DNA from: Corynebacterium spheniscorum
GTDB lineage: Bacteria; Actinomycetota; Actinomycetes; Mycobacteriales; Mycobacteriaceae
Direction: 5' to 3'
Assembly: GCF_900113445.1 (NCBI RefSeq)
Contig: NZ_FOPJ01000010.1
Coordinates: 40,782 to 94,909 of the forward strand
Length of the DNA stretch: 54,128 bases
Positions 18,643 to 27,597 of the stretch are shown piece after piece. The notes under the pieces are model-generated. The model had not been told where the DNA came from. It saw only the letters and a program-made list of their open reading frames with translations, and made no database searches. The position numbers were made by a program, and so were the translations under genes. Position 1 is the first letter of the stretch. Each line of letters begins with the position of its first letter.

Positions 18643-19419
18643 AACACTCCCTCCAGAGTTGTGTAGATCACTTATTTGGCCGTGAGCCTACCGACGTGCC
18701 GGTCGGTTCACAAGGGTTTGAGAACAAAATTATGACGAAATGCCCCCAACCTAGGGTGATGGCCTCGAGTTTCAGAAATAAGGAAACAAAGTCAATTGGC
18801 TGGCTCGATCACGCCGATCGTCACTGATCTAACCAGCTAACACGAACCCCATCGCAACCGAGATAACGGACAGTTCACAAAACTCCATCTACCTGGCTTA
18901 TTGGCCGAACTTGGATTTTCCAACCTTAGTTAACGATCACTTTGACGACTGCCCGCACGAACATCCCCAAAGGCAATTAGCAATGCAACCAACCTCCCCC
19001 TAAATGAGGCAGTCCCTGAATCGAAAAGCTTTACTAACAAAGTGCCATTCTTGAAGGACTGCTTCTCCGGATTCCGACAACTCATAACGATTCTGTTCAG
19101 CTAGTATGCCGTGGTATCAGTAGTCATTAATTCAGATGACCTTTCGAACGATTTGCTAGCGCACGGACCTACAACCCAGGAGACACGGCCGGACATACAA
19201 CCCGGATGTCAACACCCAGGTTTCACCAACCGATTGATGCCTCAACCCATCACCGCTGGTGTGCATGCTGTCTATGGTCAGCTGGAGGCAGTCCGACTCA
19301 CTATTGTTTGGCAGCCGAATATCAGAAGGCCCGCCCGCTAACGTCTGTGTAATCTTTGTAGTGTTTCGAATAGACGCTTAATTCCTTCTGCCTACGGTGC
19401 CCGACGTAAGGAGCCTCCA
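18643..19419. other. Intergenic region upstream of the permease
   Basis: No credible gene in about 780 bases; the region has weaker codon structure than its neighbours and may be the right junction of the accessory block. It holds the permease promoter side with the dyad at 18690-18707 and the upstream side of the methyltransferase gene with its AAGGAG at 19408-19413. Confidence 0.4.
18690..18707. promoter_or_regulatory. Candidate TetR-type operator before the permease
   Basis: ACCGAC (18690-18695), six bases, then GTCGGT (18702-18707) is a perfect dyad; GTGA and TCAC lie further out but not symmetrically. It is about 45 bases upstream of the permease start, where an operator would block transcription. 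Its link to the neighbouring TetR protein is inferred. Confidence 0.4.
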
Positions 19420-19434
19420 ATAAGCCACGAAGAC

Positions 19435-20043
19435 ATGTTTGCCAACGCCCGCTTCCCTCAGGGCGAGGGCGGCAAAGCCGCACTAAGCCACATGAATGAG
19501 GCCCACAATGAGGGAACGCGCTGGGCCTTAGCCCCACTAGATATCGCTGACGATTCCCAGGTTCTGGATATTGGGTGCGGTGGTGGCTTAGCAATGAGCC
19601 TGCTGCGTCAGAAGTTCAATGGTGGTGTCGTCGCTGGGGTGGACTATTCCCCCACTGCGGTTGAAGAAACCACCAAGTTCAATATGTCAGCCGTCGAACG
19701 TGGCGACTGCACGGTGACACAAGGATCGGTCTCCGAATTGCCCTTCGAGGACAGCCACTTTGATCTGGTCACGGCTTTTGAGACCGTCTACTTCTGGCCA
19801 GAGCTAACCCAAGACTTCGAAGAGGTACTTAGGGTGCTTCGCCCGGGCGGAAAATTCCTTATCTTTAATGCCACGGATGGGCTGACCAAAGAACATGAGT
19901 CCTGGGCCGAGCAGATTGAAGGCATGCGGATCTATACCGTCGATGAGCTTTGTGCGACGCTGCGGCAAGCCGGGTTTGAGGAGCCAGGGGTGGATACCTG
20001 TGAGGGTAAGTCGTGGATAAGGGTTGTCGCCAGGAAGCCTTAG
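19435..20043 (+). CDS. Class I SAM-dependent methyltransferase (start codon unusual)
   Basis: This protein of about 202 residues has a methyltransferase-11 type Rossmann fold. Motif I is VLDIGCGGGLAMSLL near residue 42, followed by GVVAGVDYSPTAVEE, then FDLVTAFETVYFW (motif IV region) and VLRPGGKFLIFNATDG. The substrate is unknown. The ATG at 19435 has no ribosome site. A good AAGGAG (19408-19413) lies 6 bases before an in-frame ATA at 19420, which would add Met-Ser-His-Glu-Asp to the front. The natural start may therefore be this ATA or a mutated ATG. It sits at the right end of the accessory block, before DUF3000. Confidence 0.82.
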   Translation: MFANARFPQGEGGKAALSHMNEAHNEGTRWALAPLDIADDSQVLDIGCGGGLAMSLLRQKFNGGVVAGVDYSPTAVEETTKFNMSAVERGDCTVTQGSVSELPFEDSHFDLVTAFETVYFWPELTQDFEEVLRVLRPGGKFLIFNATDGLTKEHESWAEQIEGMRIYTVDELCATLRQAGFEEPGVDTCEGKSWIRVVARKP

Positions 20044-20090
20044 CACAGGTTTTGACGGCGCGCCTCCACCGCTGCGAGTTGCTTGCGGGT

Positions 20091-20096
20091 TAGCTT
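20091..20096 (+). promoter_or_regulatory. -10 hexamer TAGCTT for the DUF3000 gene
   Basis: TAGCTT ends 7 bases before GTG 20104, the spacing seen at several other leaderless-looking starts in this window. It would exclude the ATG at 20098 as start. Confidence 0.4.
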
Positions 20097-20103
20097 GATG
20101 TTC

Positions 20104-20784
20104 GTGAGCAATTCCGATGCCCCGAACAGTGATCAGCGCCCCGGCAATGTGCGGGCGCTTCGCTTAAGCGACGACGCTAGCGCCAAGCCCGCCAATAACG
20201 AGCCGAAGGCCGGTGACAGCGAAGGAACTCCGCGGATCTTCTCTGAAGCGGTGGAGTCTATGCATGCTGCGCAGTTGCGTTCGGAGATCACATTGGGAAC
20301 TATCCGCCCACCACAGCGCCTTGCGCCTTTTAGCCATGCTGTTGGCCTAGAAGTAGACCGCAGTGAGGGTAATGGGAGTTTGCAGGACTCTGAAGGCGAT
20401 GCTTTTGGCCGCCTGATTTTGCTGCATGATCCTAAGGCTGAGGATGCGTGGGAAGGTTCCATGCGTCTGGTGGCCTATATCCAAGCGGATATGGATGATG
20501 AGGTTGCCGGCGATCCGCTCCTGCCAGATGTGGCGTGGCAATGGCTCAATGAGGGATTGGCTCAAGAAGATGCGCAGTTCACCAATCTTGGTGGCACGGT
20601 GACGTCGACGGCGTCGGTTCGTTTCGGGGAAATTGGTGGCCCACCGAGGGCCTATCAATTGGAAATGCGGGCCTCGTGGACGGCATCGGGAGCTAATTTG
20701 GCGCCACATGTGGAGGCTTTTGCTACGGTGCTAGCTAATGTGGCGGGGTTGCCGCCGGTGGGTGTGACCCAGCTGAGTCACTAG
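20104..20784 (+). CDS. DUF3000 domain-containing protein
   Basis: This protein of about 226 residues matches the actinobacterial DUF3000 family, represented by Rv2680 directly upstream of the ribonuclease D gene in M. tuberculosis. The first 45 residues are polar and variable. The conserved part starts at FSEAVESMHAAQLRSEITLGTIRPPQRLAPFSHAV and includes a W-rich stretch (DVAWQWLNEGL) and RAYQLEMRASW near the end. No catalytic motif, signal peptide or membrane segment is seen, and the function is unknown. Starts at 20098 (ATG) and 20104 (GTG) are both possible. The stop codon overlaps the presumed promoter of the next gene. Confidence 0.88.
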   Translation: MSNSDAPNSDQRPGNVRALRLSDDASAKPANNEPKAGDSEGTPRIFSEAVESMHAAQLRSEITLGTIRPPQRLAPFSHAVGLEVDRSEGNGSLQDSEGDAFGRLILLHDPKAEDAWEGSMRLVAYIQADMDDEVAGDPLLPDVAWQWLNEGLAQEDAQFTNLGGTVTSTASVRFGEIGGPPRAYQLEMRASWTASGANLAPHVEAFATVLANVAGLPPVGVTQLSH

Positions 20785-20787
20785 AGT
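20782..20787 (+). promoter_or_regulatory. -10 hexamer TAGAGT for ribonuclease D, overlapping the DUF3000 stop codon
   Basis: TAGAGT includes the TAG stop of the DUF3000 gene and ends 7 bases before ATG 20795. The spacing equals that of other leaderless starts in the window. Confidence 0.4.
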
Positions 20788-20794
20788 GAGTCTC

Positions 20795-22015
20795 ATGGAT
20801 TCCCAGCAGGCTCGACCTCAGCATCAGCTTCTTCGTAGTCCAGAAGAACTCCAAGGCTTTGCCCACGACTTAGCCAACACCCCGCCAGAACCTTTAGCGG
20901 TGGATACCGAGCGCGCATCGGGGATTCATTATGATGATCGCGCCTTTTTGATTCAGGTGAACTCTGATGAGCTGGGGACTCAGCTGGTTGATCCGGATGC
21001 ACACCGGGATCAGGTGGGGGAAATATTGGGTCGCGAGTTTAATAAACGCGAATGGGTGCTTCATGATGCGACGGGGGATCTGCCGTGTTTGGCATGGTTG
21101 GGGCTTTATCCAGCGAAGCTTTTTGATACTCAATTAGCTGCGGCTTTGGCCGGGCAGAGCAAGCTTTCTTTGATTGGGTTGACTGAGGATCTTTTAGGGA
21201 TTGAGATCTCGAAGAATCACCAGGCAGAGAATTGGTCGGTGCGCCCCATACCGGAATCGTGGTTGCGTTATGCCGCAGCGGATGTGGATAACCTGCTCGA
21301 TATTGCGGGAATCTTAGAGGAGATCTTGGATTCCCAGGGCCGCTTGGAGTGGTTGGAGCAAGAGTGTGAGCACCGGCGATTGATGTTCGCCGATGTTGAC
21401 TCCCCTACCCCACGGACCTTGGAGCAGGCTAAGGGTTATACGCGGATTAGGCATGGCAAGCAGCGCGCGGTGTTTAAGGCGATCTGGGAGGATCGTGAAG
21501 AAGAAGCCCGCAGCCGGGATGTAGCCCCCACCAGGATTTTGTCGGATCGAGTGTTAGCGCAGGTTGCTGAAGCTACGCCGAAGACCTATCGCGAGTTTGA
21601 AAAGATTGTGAAACCTGCTGGGCGTAGGCCCGGGCGGAATGTGACGGTACCGAATATGGCGCAGGTACGGCGCTGGTGGGAAGCCATTGAGCGTGCTTAT
21701 AAGGCGGGTTCTAAGAGCTGGCCTGGGCCGGTGGCGGTGGATTATGGCTCAGGGACATATCCACCGAAGAATCGGAATTGGCAGCAGGATGATCCTGAGA
21801 GCTATGAGGCCTTCCAGGAAGTATCGGAACGCCGCAATGAGTTGGCACAGGACTTAGGCATTGACCCGGCACTGATTCTGGGCACTAAGCCCTTGGCCAT
21901 GATCGTGTGGCGGCTAAGCCAGGGCGAAGGTGGCGTGGAGGAGCTGATGGATGGCCGGGATATGCGGCCATGGCAAAAGGATTTGATGCGCCCTATTTTG
22001 GCCGAGGAGTTCTAA
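20795..22015 (+). CDS. Ribonuclease D-like 3'-5' exonuclease with HRDC domain
   Basis: This protein of about 406 residues has an N-terminal DEDD exonuclease domain and a C-terminal HRDC domain. The first acidic pair is in LAVDTERASG (about residue 35), the second motif in VLHDATGDLPCL near 90, and the third is RYAAADVDNLLDI near 160, giving the DEDDy arrangement. The HRDC region spans about 205-285 (RIRHGKQRAVFKAIWEDREEEARSRD). It probably trims RNA 3' ends such as tRNA precursors. Position after DUF3000 and before the convergent dxs matches Rv2681. The start is either GTG 20786 or ATG 20795; the hexamer favours 20795. Confidence 0.9.
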   Translation: MDSQQARPQHQLLRSPEELQGFAHDLANTPPEPLAVDTERASGIHYDDRAFLIQVNSDELGTQLVDPDAHRDQVGEILGREFNKREWVLHDATGDLPCLAWLGLYPAKLFDTQLAAALAGQSKLSLIGLTEDLLGIEISKNHQAENWSVRPIPESWLRYAAADVDNLLDIAGILEEILDSQGRLEWLEQECEHRRLMFADVDSPTPRTLEQAKGYTRIRHGKQRAVFKAIWEDREEEARSRDVAPTRILSDRVLAQVAEATPKTYREFEKIVKPAGRRPGRNVTVPNMAQVRRWWEAIERAYKAGSKSWPGPVAVDYGSGTYPPKNRNWQQDDPESYEAFQEVSERRNELAQDLGIDPALILGTKPLAMIVWRLSQGEGGVEELMDGRDMRPWQKDLMRPILAEEF

Positions 22016-22044
22016 GGCCCTAAAGTTTTGGGGATTCCTGTGTT

Positions 22045-24090
22045 TTAGCGAGCCTCGCTGATCTCCTCCAGCGCCGTGCGGACCGTCTCGACAATGCCTT
22101 CGGGGGTCAGCCCGATCTCGGATAAAAGCTCCCCGCGCCCGGCGTGTTCCGGGAAATAGGAGGGGAAGCCGCAGTGGCGGATGGGGATGTCGAGGTCGCT
22201 GGCGGCGAGTGCCTCGGCGATAAGTGAGCCGATGCCGCCGCGGATGACGCCGTCTTCGACGGTGATGATGAGGTCGAAGTCGGCGGAAAGTTCAATCAGG
22301 CCTGGGTTGATGGGGGCGACCCAGCGGGGGTCGACAACGGTGACCGCACAGTCTTCGGCGAGCGTGGTGGCTGCCTTTAAACAGGATTCGCTGAGTGCAC
22401 CGATGCTGATGATGAGCACCTTGGGGGCGTCATCGTCTTCGGCGGTTGCGCGGTGGAGGATGTCCAGGCCGGCGTGGGTGTCGATCGCGGGGATGGGGTC
22501 GGGGCGGTCGCCCTTGGGGAAGCGGACGACGGTGGGGCCATCTTCGATGTTGATGGCTTCGTTGAAGAGTTCGGAGAGGCGTTCGCCGTCGCGGGGGGCG
22601 GCGATGCGGGCACCGGGGACGGTGGAGACCAGGGAGAGGTCCCACACGCCATTGTGGGAGGCGCCGTCAGAGCCGGTGACACCGGAGCGATCCAGCACCA
22701 GGGTAACGGGTTGATCAAGCAGCGCAACGTCCATAAGGAGCTGGTCGAAGGCGCGGTTGAGGAACGTCGAATAGAGCGCCACGACGGGGTGCATGCCACC
22801 AAGGGCGAGGCCCGCAGCGGAGGTAAGGGCGTGGGCTTCGGCGATGCCGACGTCGAAGAAACGCTCCGGGAATTTTTCGGCGAAGGGTGCGAGCCCGGTG
22901 GGACCGGACATGGCGGCGGTGATGGCGACAATATCTTCGCGTTTTTCGCCGGCCTTGATGAGTTCTTCGGAAAATAGTGCCGTCCAGCCGGGACGTGAGG
23001 TGGACTTGGGTTTGCCGGTGACCGGGTCGATGATCCCGGTGGAGTGCATGAGTTCGGCGGTGTCGTTTTCCGCAGGGGCGAAGCCGCGGCCTTTTTCGGT
23101 GACGGCGTGGACGATGACGGGGCCGTCATAGTCGCGGGCGTAGGTGAAGGCCTCATGCAGGGCTTCAAGATCGTGGCCATCGACGGGGCCCACGTATTTC
23201 ATCCCGAGTTCGGGGAACATTTCGGTGGGGATGACGGTGGATTTTACGCCTTCTTTGAAGGCATGGAGCGCTTCGAAGGTGCGCTTGCCGACCCACCCCA
23301 TGGAGTTGAGGGTGGATTTGCCTTGTTCCATGACGCGGTCATAGAAGCTTTGCATGCGCAGGCGCGCGAGGTTTTCGGCGAAACCACCGATGGTGGGTGA
23401 ATAAGAGCGGCCGTTGTCATTAACAACGATGACGACATTGCGATCACCGGCGGCGATATTATTGAGCGCTTCCCAGCACATGCCGCCGGTTAAGGCACCA
23501 TCGCCGACGACAGCAACGACGTTGCGTTCTTGAGGCTTATCGTTATTGGCTGCGGCTAGGCGACCCGGAAGTGGGATGGTGGGGCGGAAACGCTCCGAAC
23601 CTTTAGCGCGGGAGGATGCGCGGCGATTATCTTCCGCGTTGTCTTGCGCTTCGGTCTGTTCGCCTTCAGCTTCTTTGGCCTTGAGCTTGTCCTGGATGGA
23701 GTAGGCCTTGGAGAGCCCATCGGCGTAGGACAAAGCTGCAGAAGCGTGGGAAGATTCGGTCCAGTCGTGCTCAGATTCGCTACGGGAGGTGTAACCGGAC
23801 AAACCACCTTTTTGGCGCAGTTGATCAAACCCGGCGGCACGGCCGGTGATGATCTTGTGCACATAGGATTGGTGGCTGGTGTCGAAGATGATCGGCTCGT
23901 AGGGGGAATCGAATACGCGGTGTAGGGCGAGCGTCAATTCCACGACCCCTAGGTTTGGTCCTAGGTGCCCGCCGGTGGCGGAAACTTTTTCCACCAGGAA
24001 TTGGCGGATCTCATCGGCTAGTTCAGCGAGTTGTTGGTCGCTGAGCCGGCGAATATCTGCTGGCGAGGAAATGCGCTTCAAAATCCCCAT
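22045..24090 (-). CDS. dxs: 1-deoxy-D-xylulose-5-phosphate synthase, with an unusual internal insertion
   Basis: This 681-residue thiamine-diphosphate enzyme joins pyruvate and glyceraldehyde 3-phosphate in the first step of the MEP isoprenoid pathway. SHQSYVHKI (72-80) carries the active-site His. The ThDP motif runs from GDGALTGG (196-203) to NDN about 25 residues later. [18 protein letters not shown] lies in the second domain. Between GLSKAY (125-130) and [11 protein letters not shown] (190) about 58 residues replace the usual 8-10-residue linker; the insert is rich in Lys, Glu, Gln, Arg and Asn. This explains a length about 45 residues above that typical of the family. The gene is convergent with ribonuclease D. 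Confidence 0.95.
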   Translation of the reverse strand: MGILKRISSPADIRRLSDQQLAELADEIRQFLVEKVSATGGHLGPNLGVVELTLALHRVFDSPYEPIIFDTSHQSYVHKIITGRAAGFDQLRQKGGLSGYTSRSESEHDWTESSHASAALSYADGLSKAYSIQDKLKAKEAEGEQTEAQDNAEDNRRASSRAKGSERFRPTIPLPGRLAAANNDKPQERNVVAVVGDGALTGGMCWEALNNIAAGDRNVVIVVNDNGRSYSPTIGGFAENLARLRMQSFYDRVMEQGKSTLNSMGWVGKRTFEALHAFKEGVKSTVIPTEMFPELGMKYVGPVDGHDLEALHEAFTYARDYDGPVIVHAVTEKGRGFAPAENDTAELMHSTGIIDPVTGKPKSTSRPGWTALFSEELIKAGEKREDIVAITAAMSGPTGLAPFAEKFPERFFDVGIAEAHALTSAAGLALGGMHPVVALYSTFLNRAFDQLLMDVALLDQPVTLVLDRSGVTGSDGASHNGVWDLSLVSTVPGARIAAPRDGERLSELFNEAINIEDGPTVVRFPKGDRPDPIPAIDTHAGLDILHRATAEDDDAPKVLIISIGALSESCLKAATTLAEDCAVTVVDPRWVAPINPGLIELSADFDLIITVEDGVIRGGIGSLIAEALAASDLDIPIRHCGFPSYFPEHAGRGELLSEIGLTPEGIVETVRTALEEISEAR

Positions 24091-24598
24091 ATGGGCCGGT
24101 TCGCTCCTTTGCGCTTTAAGGAAGGTTCAACTTCACGGGGTTAGGGCACGATCTTTTCCAGCAATGCCACAGGTGGTGGCACTGAGGTGGGTCAGTCTTG
24201 ATACAGCATACCCGCGAGCCCTTGGTTTTTTGGGGTCCTGGGGCGGAGTTGAGCCCCCGGAGTTGTGTACCGCGGGGATACAACACCGCAGCCTGCACGC
24301 TCGTACATGTGTACGTGAGCCTAGTTGACGTGCTGCTCATAGGGTGCACTAACCCGGCTGGGTGCTTGCTGTGAGGTGGATGTGGCCCGGATGAGGGGTG
24401 GGTGATCAGTGGGTGTGTCCCGGGTGGAGAGTGGGTGGAGAGCGGGTGTCTGCCCAGGCGGTGTTTACGTAGGGGCGAGTTAGTGTGCCGTGGAAGGCGC
24501 GGTCCACACCCCGAGAGACTTGACCGGATGAGAGTGGATAAAGCAAAAGCACAGATTCCCAGTTGAGGGAACCTGCGCTTATGTAGTGTTAAGCCAGA
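24091..24598. other. Intergenic region with dxs promoter, a dyad and G-rich repeats
   Basis: No gene is seen. GTACATGTGTAC (24303-24314) contains the dyad GTACA/TGTAC and recurs almost unchanged upstream of sigA (30348-30359). Two 11-base units starting GGGTGGAGAG (24422 and 24433) lie in a G-rich stretch. The right end holds the terminator of the RNA methyltransferase gene. Confidence 0.5.
24547..24580 (-). terminator. Terminator after the RNA methyltransferase gene
   Basis: On the minus strand AAGCGCAGGTTCCC pairs with GGGAATCTGTGCTT, a 14-bp stem with two G-T type mismatches and a 6-base loop, followed by TTGCTTT. It lies 19 bases after the stop codon at 24599. Confidence 0.75.
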
Positions 24599-25897
24599 TT
24601 AGGAGCTACGCGGCTCGAGGTAGGCGAAGGTCTCAAAGTGATGGGTACCGGGGAAAGCATTAAAGAGATGCAGTTCCTTGAGCTGGTAGCCGCAGTCTTC
24701 ACTGGTCCAGGCCTTCAGGTCGCGGGCTAAGGTGGCCGGGTCGCAACCAATGTGGATGACATGTGCCGGGTGTGCCTGGGCGATGGCTTTCACAACCTTC
24801 TCCCCTGCCCCGGTACGTGGCGGGTCGAGCACCACAGCGGTGGGGGCAGAAAGCCGGGCAATACCGGATTCCACTGCCTCATCAAGGAAGTGCACATCAA
24901 GAGCATCAAGGCAGGCTTGGTGGCGGCGAGTAGCGGCATGAGAGCGTTCCACTACCTGGATTTGGGTGTGGTCCTCCCCTAGCCCGCGGGCAATGGCCGG
25001 GGCGAAGACACCGACACCGCCATAAAGGTCCCAACCAACAAGGGTTTCTTTGCTGCGGGAATCGCCAAGCTCAGTGCCTTCATCTGCGCGGTATTTTTGG
25101 AGCAGCTCAGTAATGATCTGCGAATAGGCTGCCGGGGCCTCAACGTGGGCTTGCCAGAATGCGGCGGCCGGGACTTCGAAGTCGAAGCCTAAGACTTCTT
25201 GGTGTGCGGTACCAGAGCCTTCGAGAACGCGTTGGACACGTTCCATGCGGCGACCGCGGGCAGCTTTTTTGACCTCAACGATGTGGCGTTGATTATCAGA
25301 ATCCAAGGCGAGGATCACTTCTGCGCCTGGGGTGAAGCGGTACTTAGGGTGCTCATCGAGAACACCTTCAGTAAGCGCTTCGGAAAGTTGTTGGCAGGTG
25401 ATCTCTGGGATCACCGTATTAGAAGCAGCCTTGCGCAACCCGGCGCGGCCTTGTTCATCCACCCCGAGACGAGCACGGGTGCGCCACCCGGTGGTGGGTT
25501 GAAGGGCTTTGATCTGGATGGGCGGGAGGTTCTTCAGCCCACCGAGGCGTTCGAGTTGGTCGCGTAGGACCGTTTCTTTGATTTTGAGTTCGCCGGTTTC
25601 GCTTAAGGCGGAGAGATCGCAGCAGCCGGCTTTGTGCTCGTAGGCGGCACAGACAGTGCCCTCGGTGTCCCTTAGTGGCCCGGCGTTAAGGAGAGTGCGG
25701 GTGGTGGCTTCGGCGAAGCGTTTTTTGACTTTGGTGAGTTCGACTTCGACGGTGTCGCCGGGGAAGGCGTTATCGGCCATGATGACGCGGCCGTCATATA
25801 GGCCGATGCCGCGTCCGCCGTGGGCCATGCGGGTGATATCGAGGGTGATGATATCGCCGCGGTTGAGTTCAGTGGTGCTGGTTTCGGGTTGGGTCAC
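24599..25897 (-). CDS. Class I SAM-dependent RNA uridine methyltransferase (TrmA/RlmD type) with TRAM domain
   Basis: This 432-residue protein starts with a TRAM RNA-binding domain (about 12-70: GDIITLDITRMAHGGRGIGLYDGRVIMADNAFPGD). A cysteine group (VCAAYEHKAGCC, near 82-93) resembles the Fe-S cluster site of RlmD-like enzymes. The methyltransferase domain has DLYGGVGVFAPAIARGL near 300, VVLDPPRTGAG near 365, and IGCDPATLARDL near 393 with the catalytic Cys. It should make 5-methyluridine in tRNA or rRNA; which one is not resolved. It overlaps the DUF3159 stop by four bases and corresponds to Rv2689c in position. Confidence 0.9.
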   Translation of the reverse strand: MTQPETSTTELNRGDIITLDITRMAHGGRGIGLYDGRVIMADNAFPGDTVEVELTKVKKRFAEATTRTLLNAGPLRDTEGTVCAAYEHKAGCCDLSALSETGELKIKETVLRDQLERLGGLKNLPPIQIKALQPTTGWRTRARLGVDEQGRAGLRKAASNTVIPEITCQQLSEALTEGVLDEHPKYRFTPGAEVILALDSDNQRHIVEVKKAARGRRMERVQRVLEGSGTAHQEVLGFDFEVPAAAFWQAHVEAPAAYSQIITELLQKYRADEGTELGDSRSKETLVGWDLYGGVGVFAPAIARGLGEDHTQIQVVERSHAATRRHQACLDALDVHFLDEAVESGIARLSAPTAVVLDPPRTGAGEKVVKAIAQAHPAHVIHIGCDPATLARDLKAWTSEDCGYQLKELHLFNAFPGTHHFETFAYLEPRSS

Positions 25898-26688
25898 CGA
25901 GGGTCATTCTCCTTTAGTTCCTCAGCAACGGTTGTTGAGGAGTGCGCTGGGTTATCAGCGTCTTGTGGGGTGTGGGGTGTTTCGTGTTCTTCCAGGACTT
26001 GGCCTGCTCGGCGGACCATGAAGATGGTGAATATGGTGACCAAGGCGGTCAGGGGCCAACCCATGATGATGCGGGTAATGGCAAGGGAGTTGGTGGCGTC
26101 TGCGTCATAGAGGCCGCGTTGGATATAGAAGCGCAGCCCAAAAACAATGGCCCAGGCGATGGTGGCCCAGGAGTAGGCGCGGCGCGCGGCTTTATCTTCT
26201 CGCCATTCGGTACCTTCACCGTTGAGGCCTTTCCACACCACGCCGATAATCGGCCAGCGCAGGATGACGGAGATAACCGAGATGATGGCGAAGACGAGGG
26301 ATACCCAGATGCCGTAGAGGAAGTAGCCTTTGGCGTCGCCGGTTTTCCAGGCAATGAAGGCACCGATGGCTACCCCGATGATTCCGGAGATCGCGGGTTG
26401 GAGGTTTTCTTTGCGCACCAACCGCCAGATGCAGACCAATAGGGCGACGCCGAGGGCGGCGGCAAGGGCTGGGCCTAGTCCGTAGAGGTTATTAACGGGG
26501 ACGAGCACCACGATGGGCAAGGTGGAGGCCACCAGTCCGGAGACCCCACCCATTTGTTCCAGCATGGTGGGTTCCGACTCAGTGGCTTCTAGTTGAGTCG
26601 CGTCAACCTCGGTGGCTTCTAACCCTGTGGCCGCTTGGGCTTCGGGGTTGGGTGCGCCGGGTGTGTTCGGGGTGTTGGGGCTACTCAC
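25894..26688 (-). CDS. DUF3159 membrane protein
   Basis: This 264-residue protein has an N-terminal polar tail of about 45 residues rich in Pro, Ala, Glu and Thr. About five to six hydrophobic segments follow (for example LVASTLPIVVLVPVNNLYGLG and ISGIIGVAIGAFIAWKTG), with the family loop WPIIGVVWKGLNGEGTEWRED near 155. The function is unknown. The gene lies in a tight minus-strand operon: its start overlaps the DUF3710 stop and its stop overlaps the methyltransferase start, each by four bases. This implies coupled translation of three proteins, as in other actinobacteria. Confidence 0.88.
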   Translation of the reverse strand: MSSPNTPNTPGAPNPEAQAATGLEATEVDATQLEATESEPTMLEQMGGVSGLVASTLPIVVLVPVNNLYGLGPALAAALGVALLVCIWRLVRKENLQPAISGIIGVAIGAFIAWKTGDAKGYFLYGIWVSLVFAIISVISVILRWPIIGVVWKGLNGEGTEWREDKAARRAYSWATIAWAIVFGLRFYIQRGLYDADATNSLAITRIIMGWPLTALVTIFTIFMVRRAGQVLEEHETPHTPQDADNPAHSSTTVAEELKENDPR

Positions 26689-27536
26689 TCGCTCTTCTCA
26701 GCTGAATCAGGGTTGGTATTGCCTTCGGCGCTTTCCACCGGAGTTTGGATGGGTTCGCTAGCACCTTGGTTGTTCTTGGCGCGTTCTTCCATGGCTTTAT
26801 AGACCTGCTCAGAGAGCAGCTCTGGGAGCACCACGGGAAGGGAGTTGCCGGCAAGAACGGGGTCTGGGCCGCGGTAGACGAAGGTGCGGGCCGCGGTTTC
26901 CCGGGCTAGCACCGCCATTTCTTCTTCCTTATCTAAAGGTGCGGCACAGGTGATGCGCAGCATCCAGCGGGGGCCTTCAGCACCGATAATGCGAACCACG
27001 CCGTTTTCATTGCGGCCAACAACTTCTTTGCCGAAGAAGCCTTCTTGGATTTCGGTTTCCAGCCCGTCACGGACCATACCCTTTTCAATTTCGGGAATGG
27101 CTTCTTCCCATTGGCCGGAACTCAAGGGTGCGGCGAAGGCGACCGGGGTCATGCGCCCATAGGTGGTGACGATGTGGAGCATCTTGGGGCCTTGTTCGCC
27201 CATTTCCACCTGAACTTGGGAGCCGGTGGGAAGTGGCACGCGGATAGACCCTAGGTTCAAGATACCGAGTGCGAAGTCAGAGAAGTCGAAGTCGTCGATA
27301 TCGAGAGTGTCACCATCGAAGGGGCCGGTGATCTTCTCGGAAGTATCGGCGTTATAGCCCGGTGTGACCCCAGGTGCGGTGTTCAGTGATGCGGCCTGGA
27401 ACTCTGGGTCCTGGGCTTCAGCTTCCTGATTGGCTTCTTGGTTGTCGGCTTCGGGGAAGCTGCCGCCGCTAAAGCCACCGCCGGGGGTGTGCTCTTCGGG
27501 CTTTTCGTCTTTGTTCTTTCCAAATAGCCATGCCAT
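26685..27536 (-). CDS. DUF3710 domain-containing protein
   Basis: This soluble protein of about 283 residues belongs to the actinobacterial DUF3710 family, which is encoded near dut in this lineage. It starts MAWLFGKNKDEKPEE; the ATG at 27536 has an AGGAAGTGAGG-like site upstream and is preferred over the longer reading from 27551. The conserved core runs from GPFDGDTLDIDDFDFSDF through GSIRVPLPTGSQVQVEM to GPRWMLRITCAAP and EMAVLARETAARTFVYRG. The C-terminal 40 residues are polar and disordered. Function unknown. It is the first gene of the operon with DUF3159 and the RNA methyltransferase. Confidence 0.88.
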   Translation of the reverse strand: MAWLFGKNKDEKPEEHTPGGGFSGGSFPEADNQEANQEAEAQDPEFQAASLNTAPGVTPGYNADTSEKITGPFDGDTLDIDDFDFSDFALGILNLGSIRVPLPTGSQVQVEMGEQGPKMLHIVTTYGRMTPVAFAAPLSSGQWEEAIPEIEKGMVRDGLETEIQEGFFGKEVVGRNENGVVRIIGAEGPRWMLRITCAAPLDKEEEMAVLARETAARTFVYRGPDPVLAGNSLPVVLPELLSEQVYKAMEERAKNNQGASEPIQTPVESAEGNTNPDSAEKSE

Positions 27537-27597
27537 AGGGCTTGGCCTCACTTCCTGTGTTTAAATCTTTTTCTTCTGTTTCAAGCTTATGGGGTTA

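Noticed and set aside
18643..19419. Search for an integrase or attachment site at the right junction of the accessory block
   Set aside because: No recombinase frame and no direct repeat matching the left junction could be found by eye.
22377..23180. Open frame of 267 codons on the minus strand within dxs
   Set aside because: Pro/Ser/Thr-rich shadow in another frame of the same strand as dxs; GC-rich DNA leaves such frames open.
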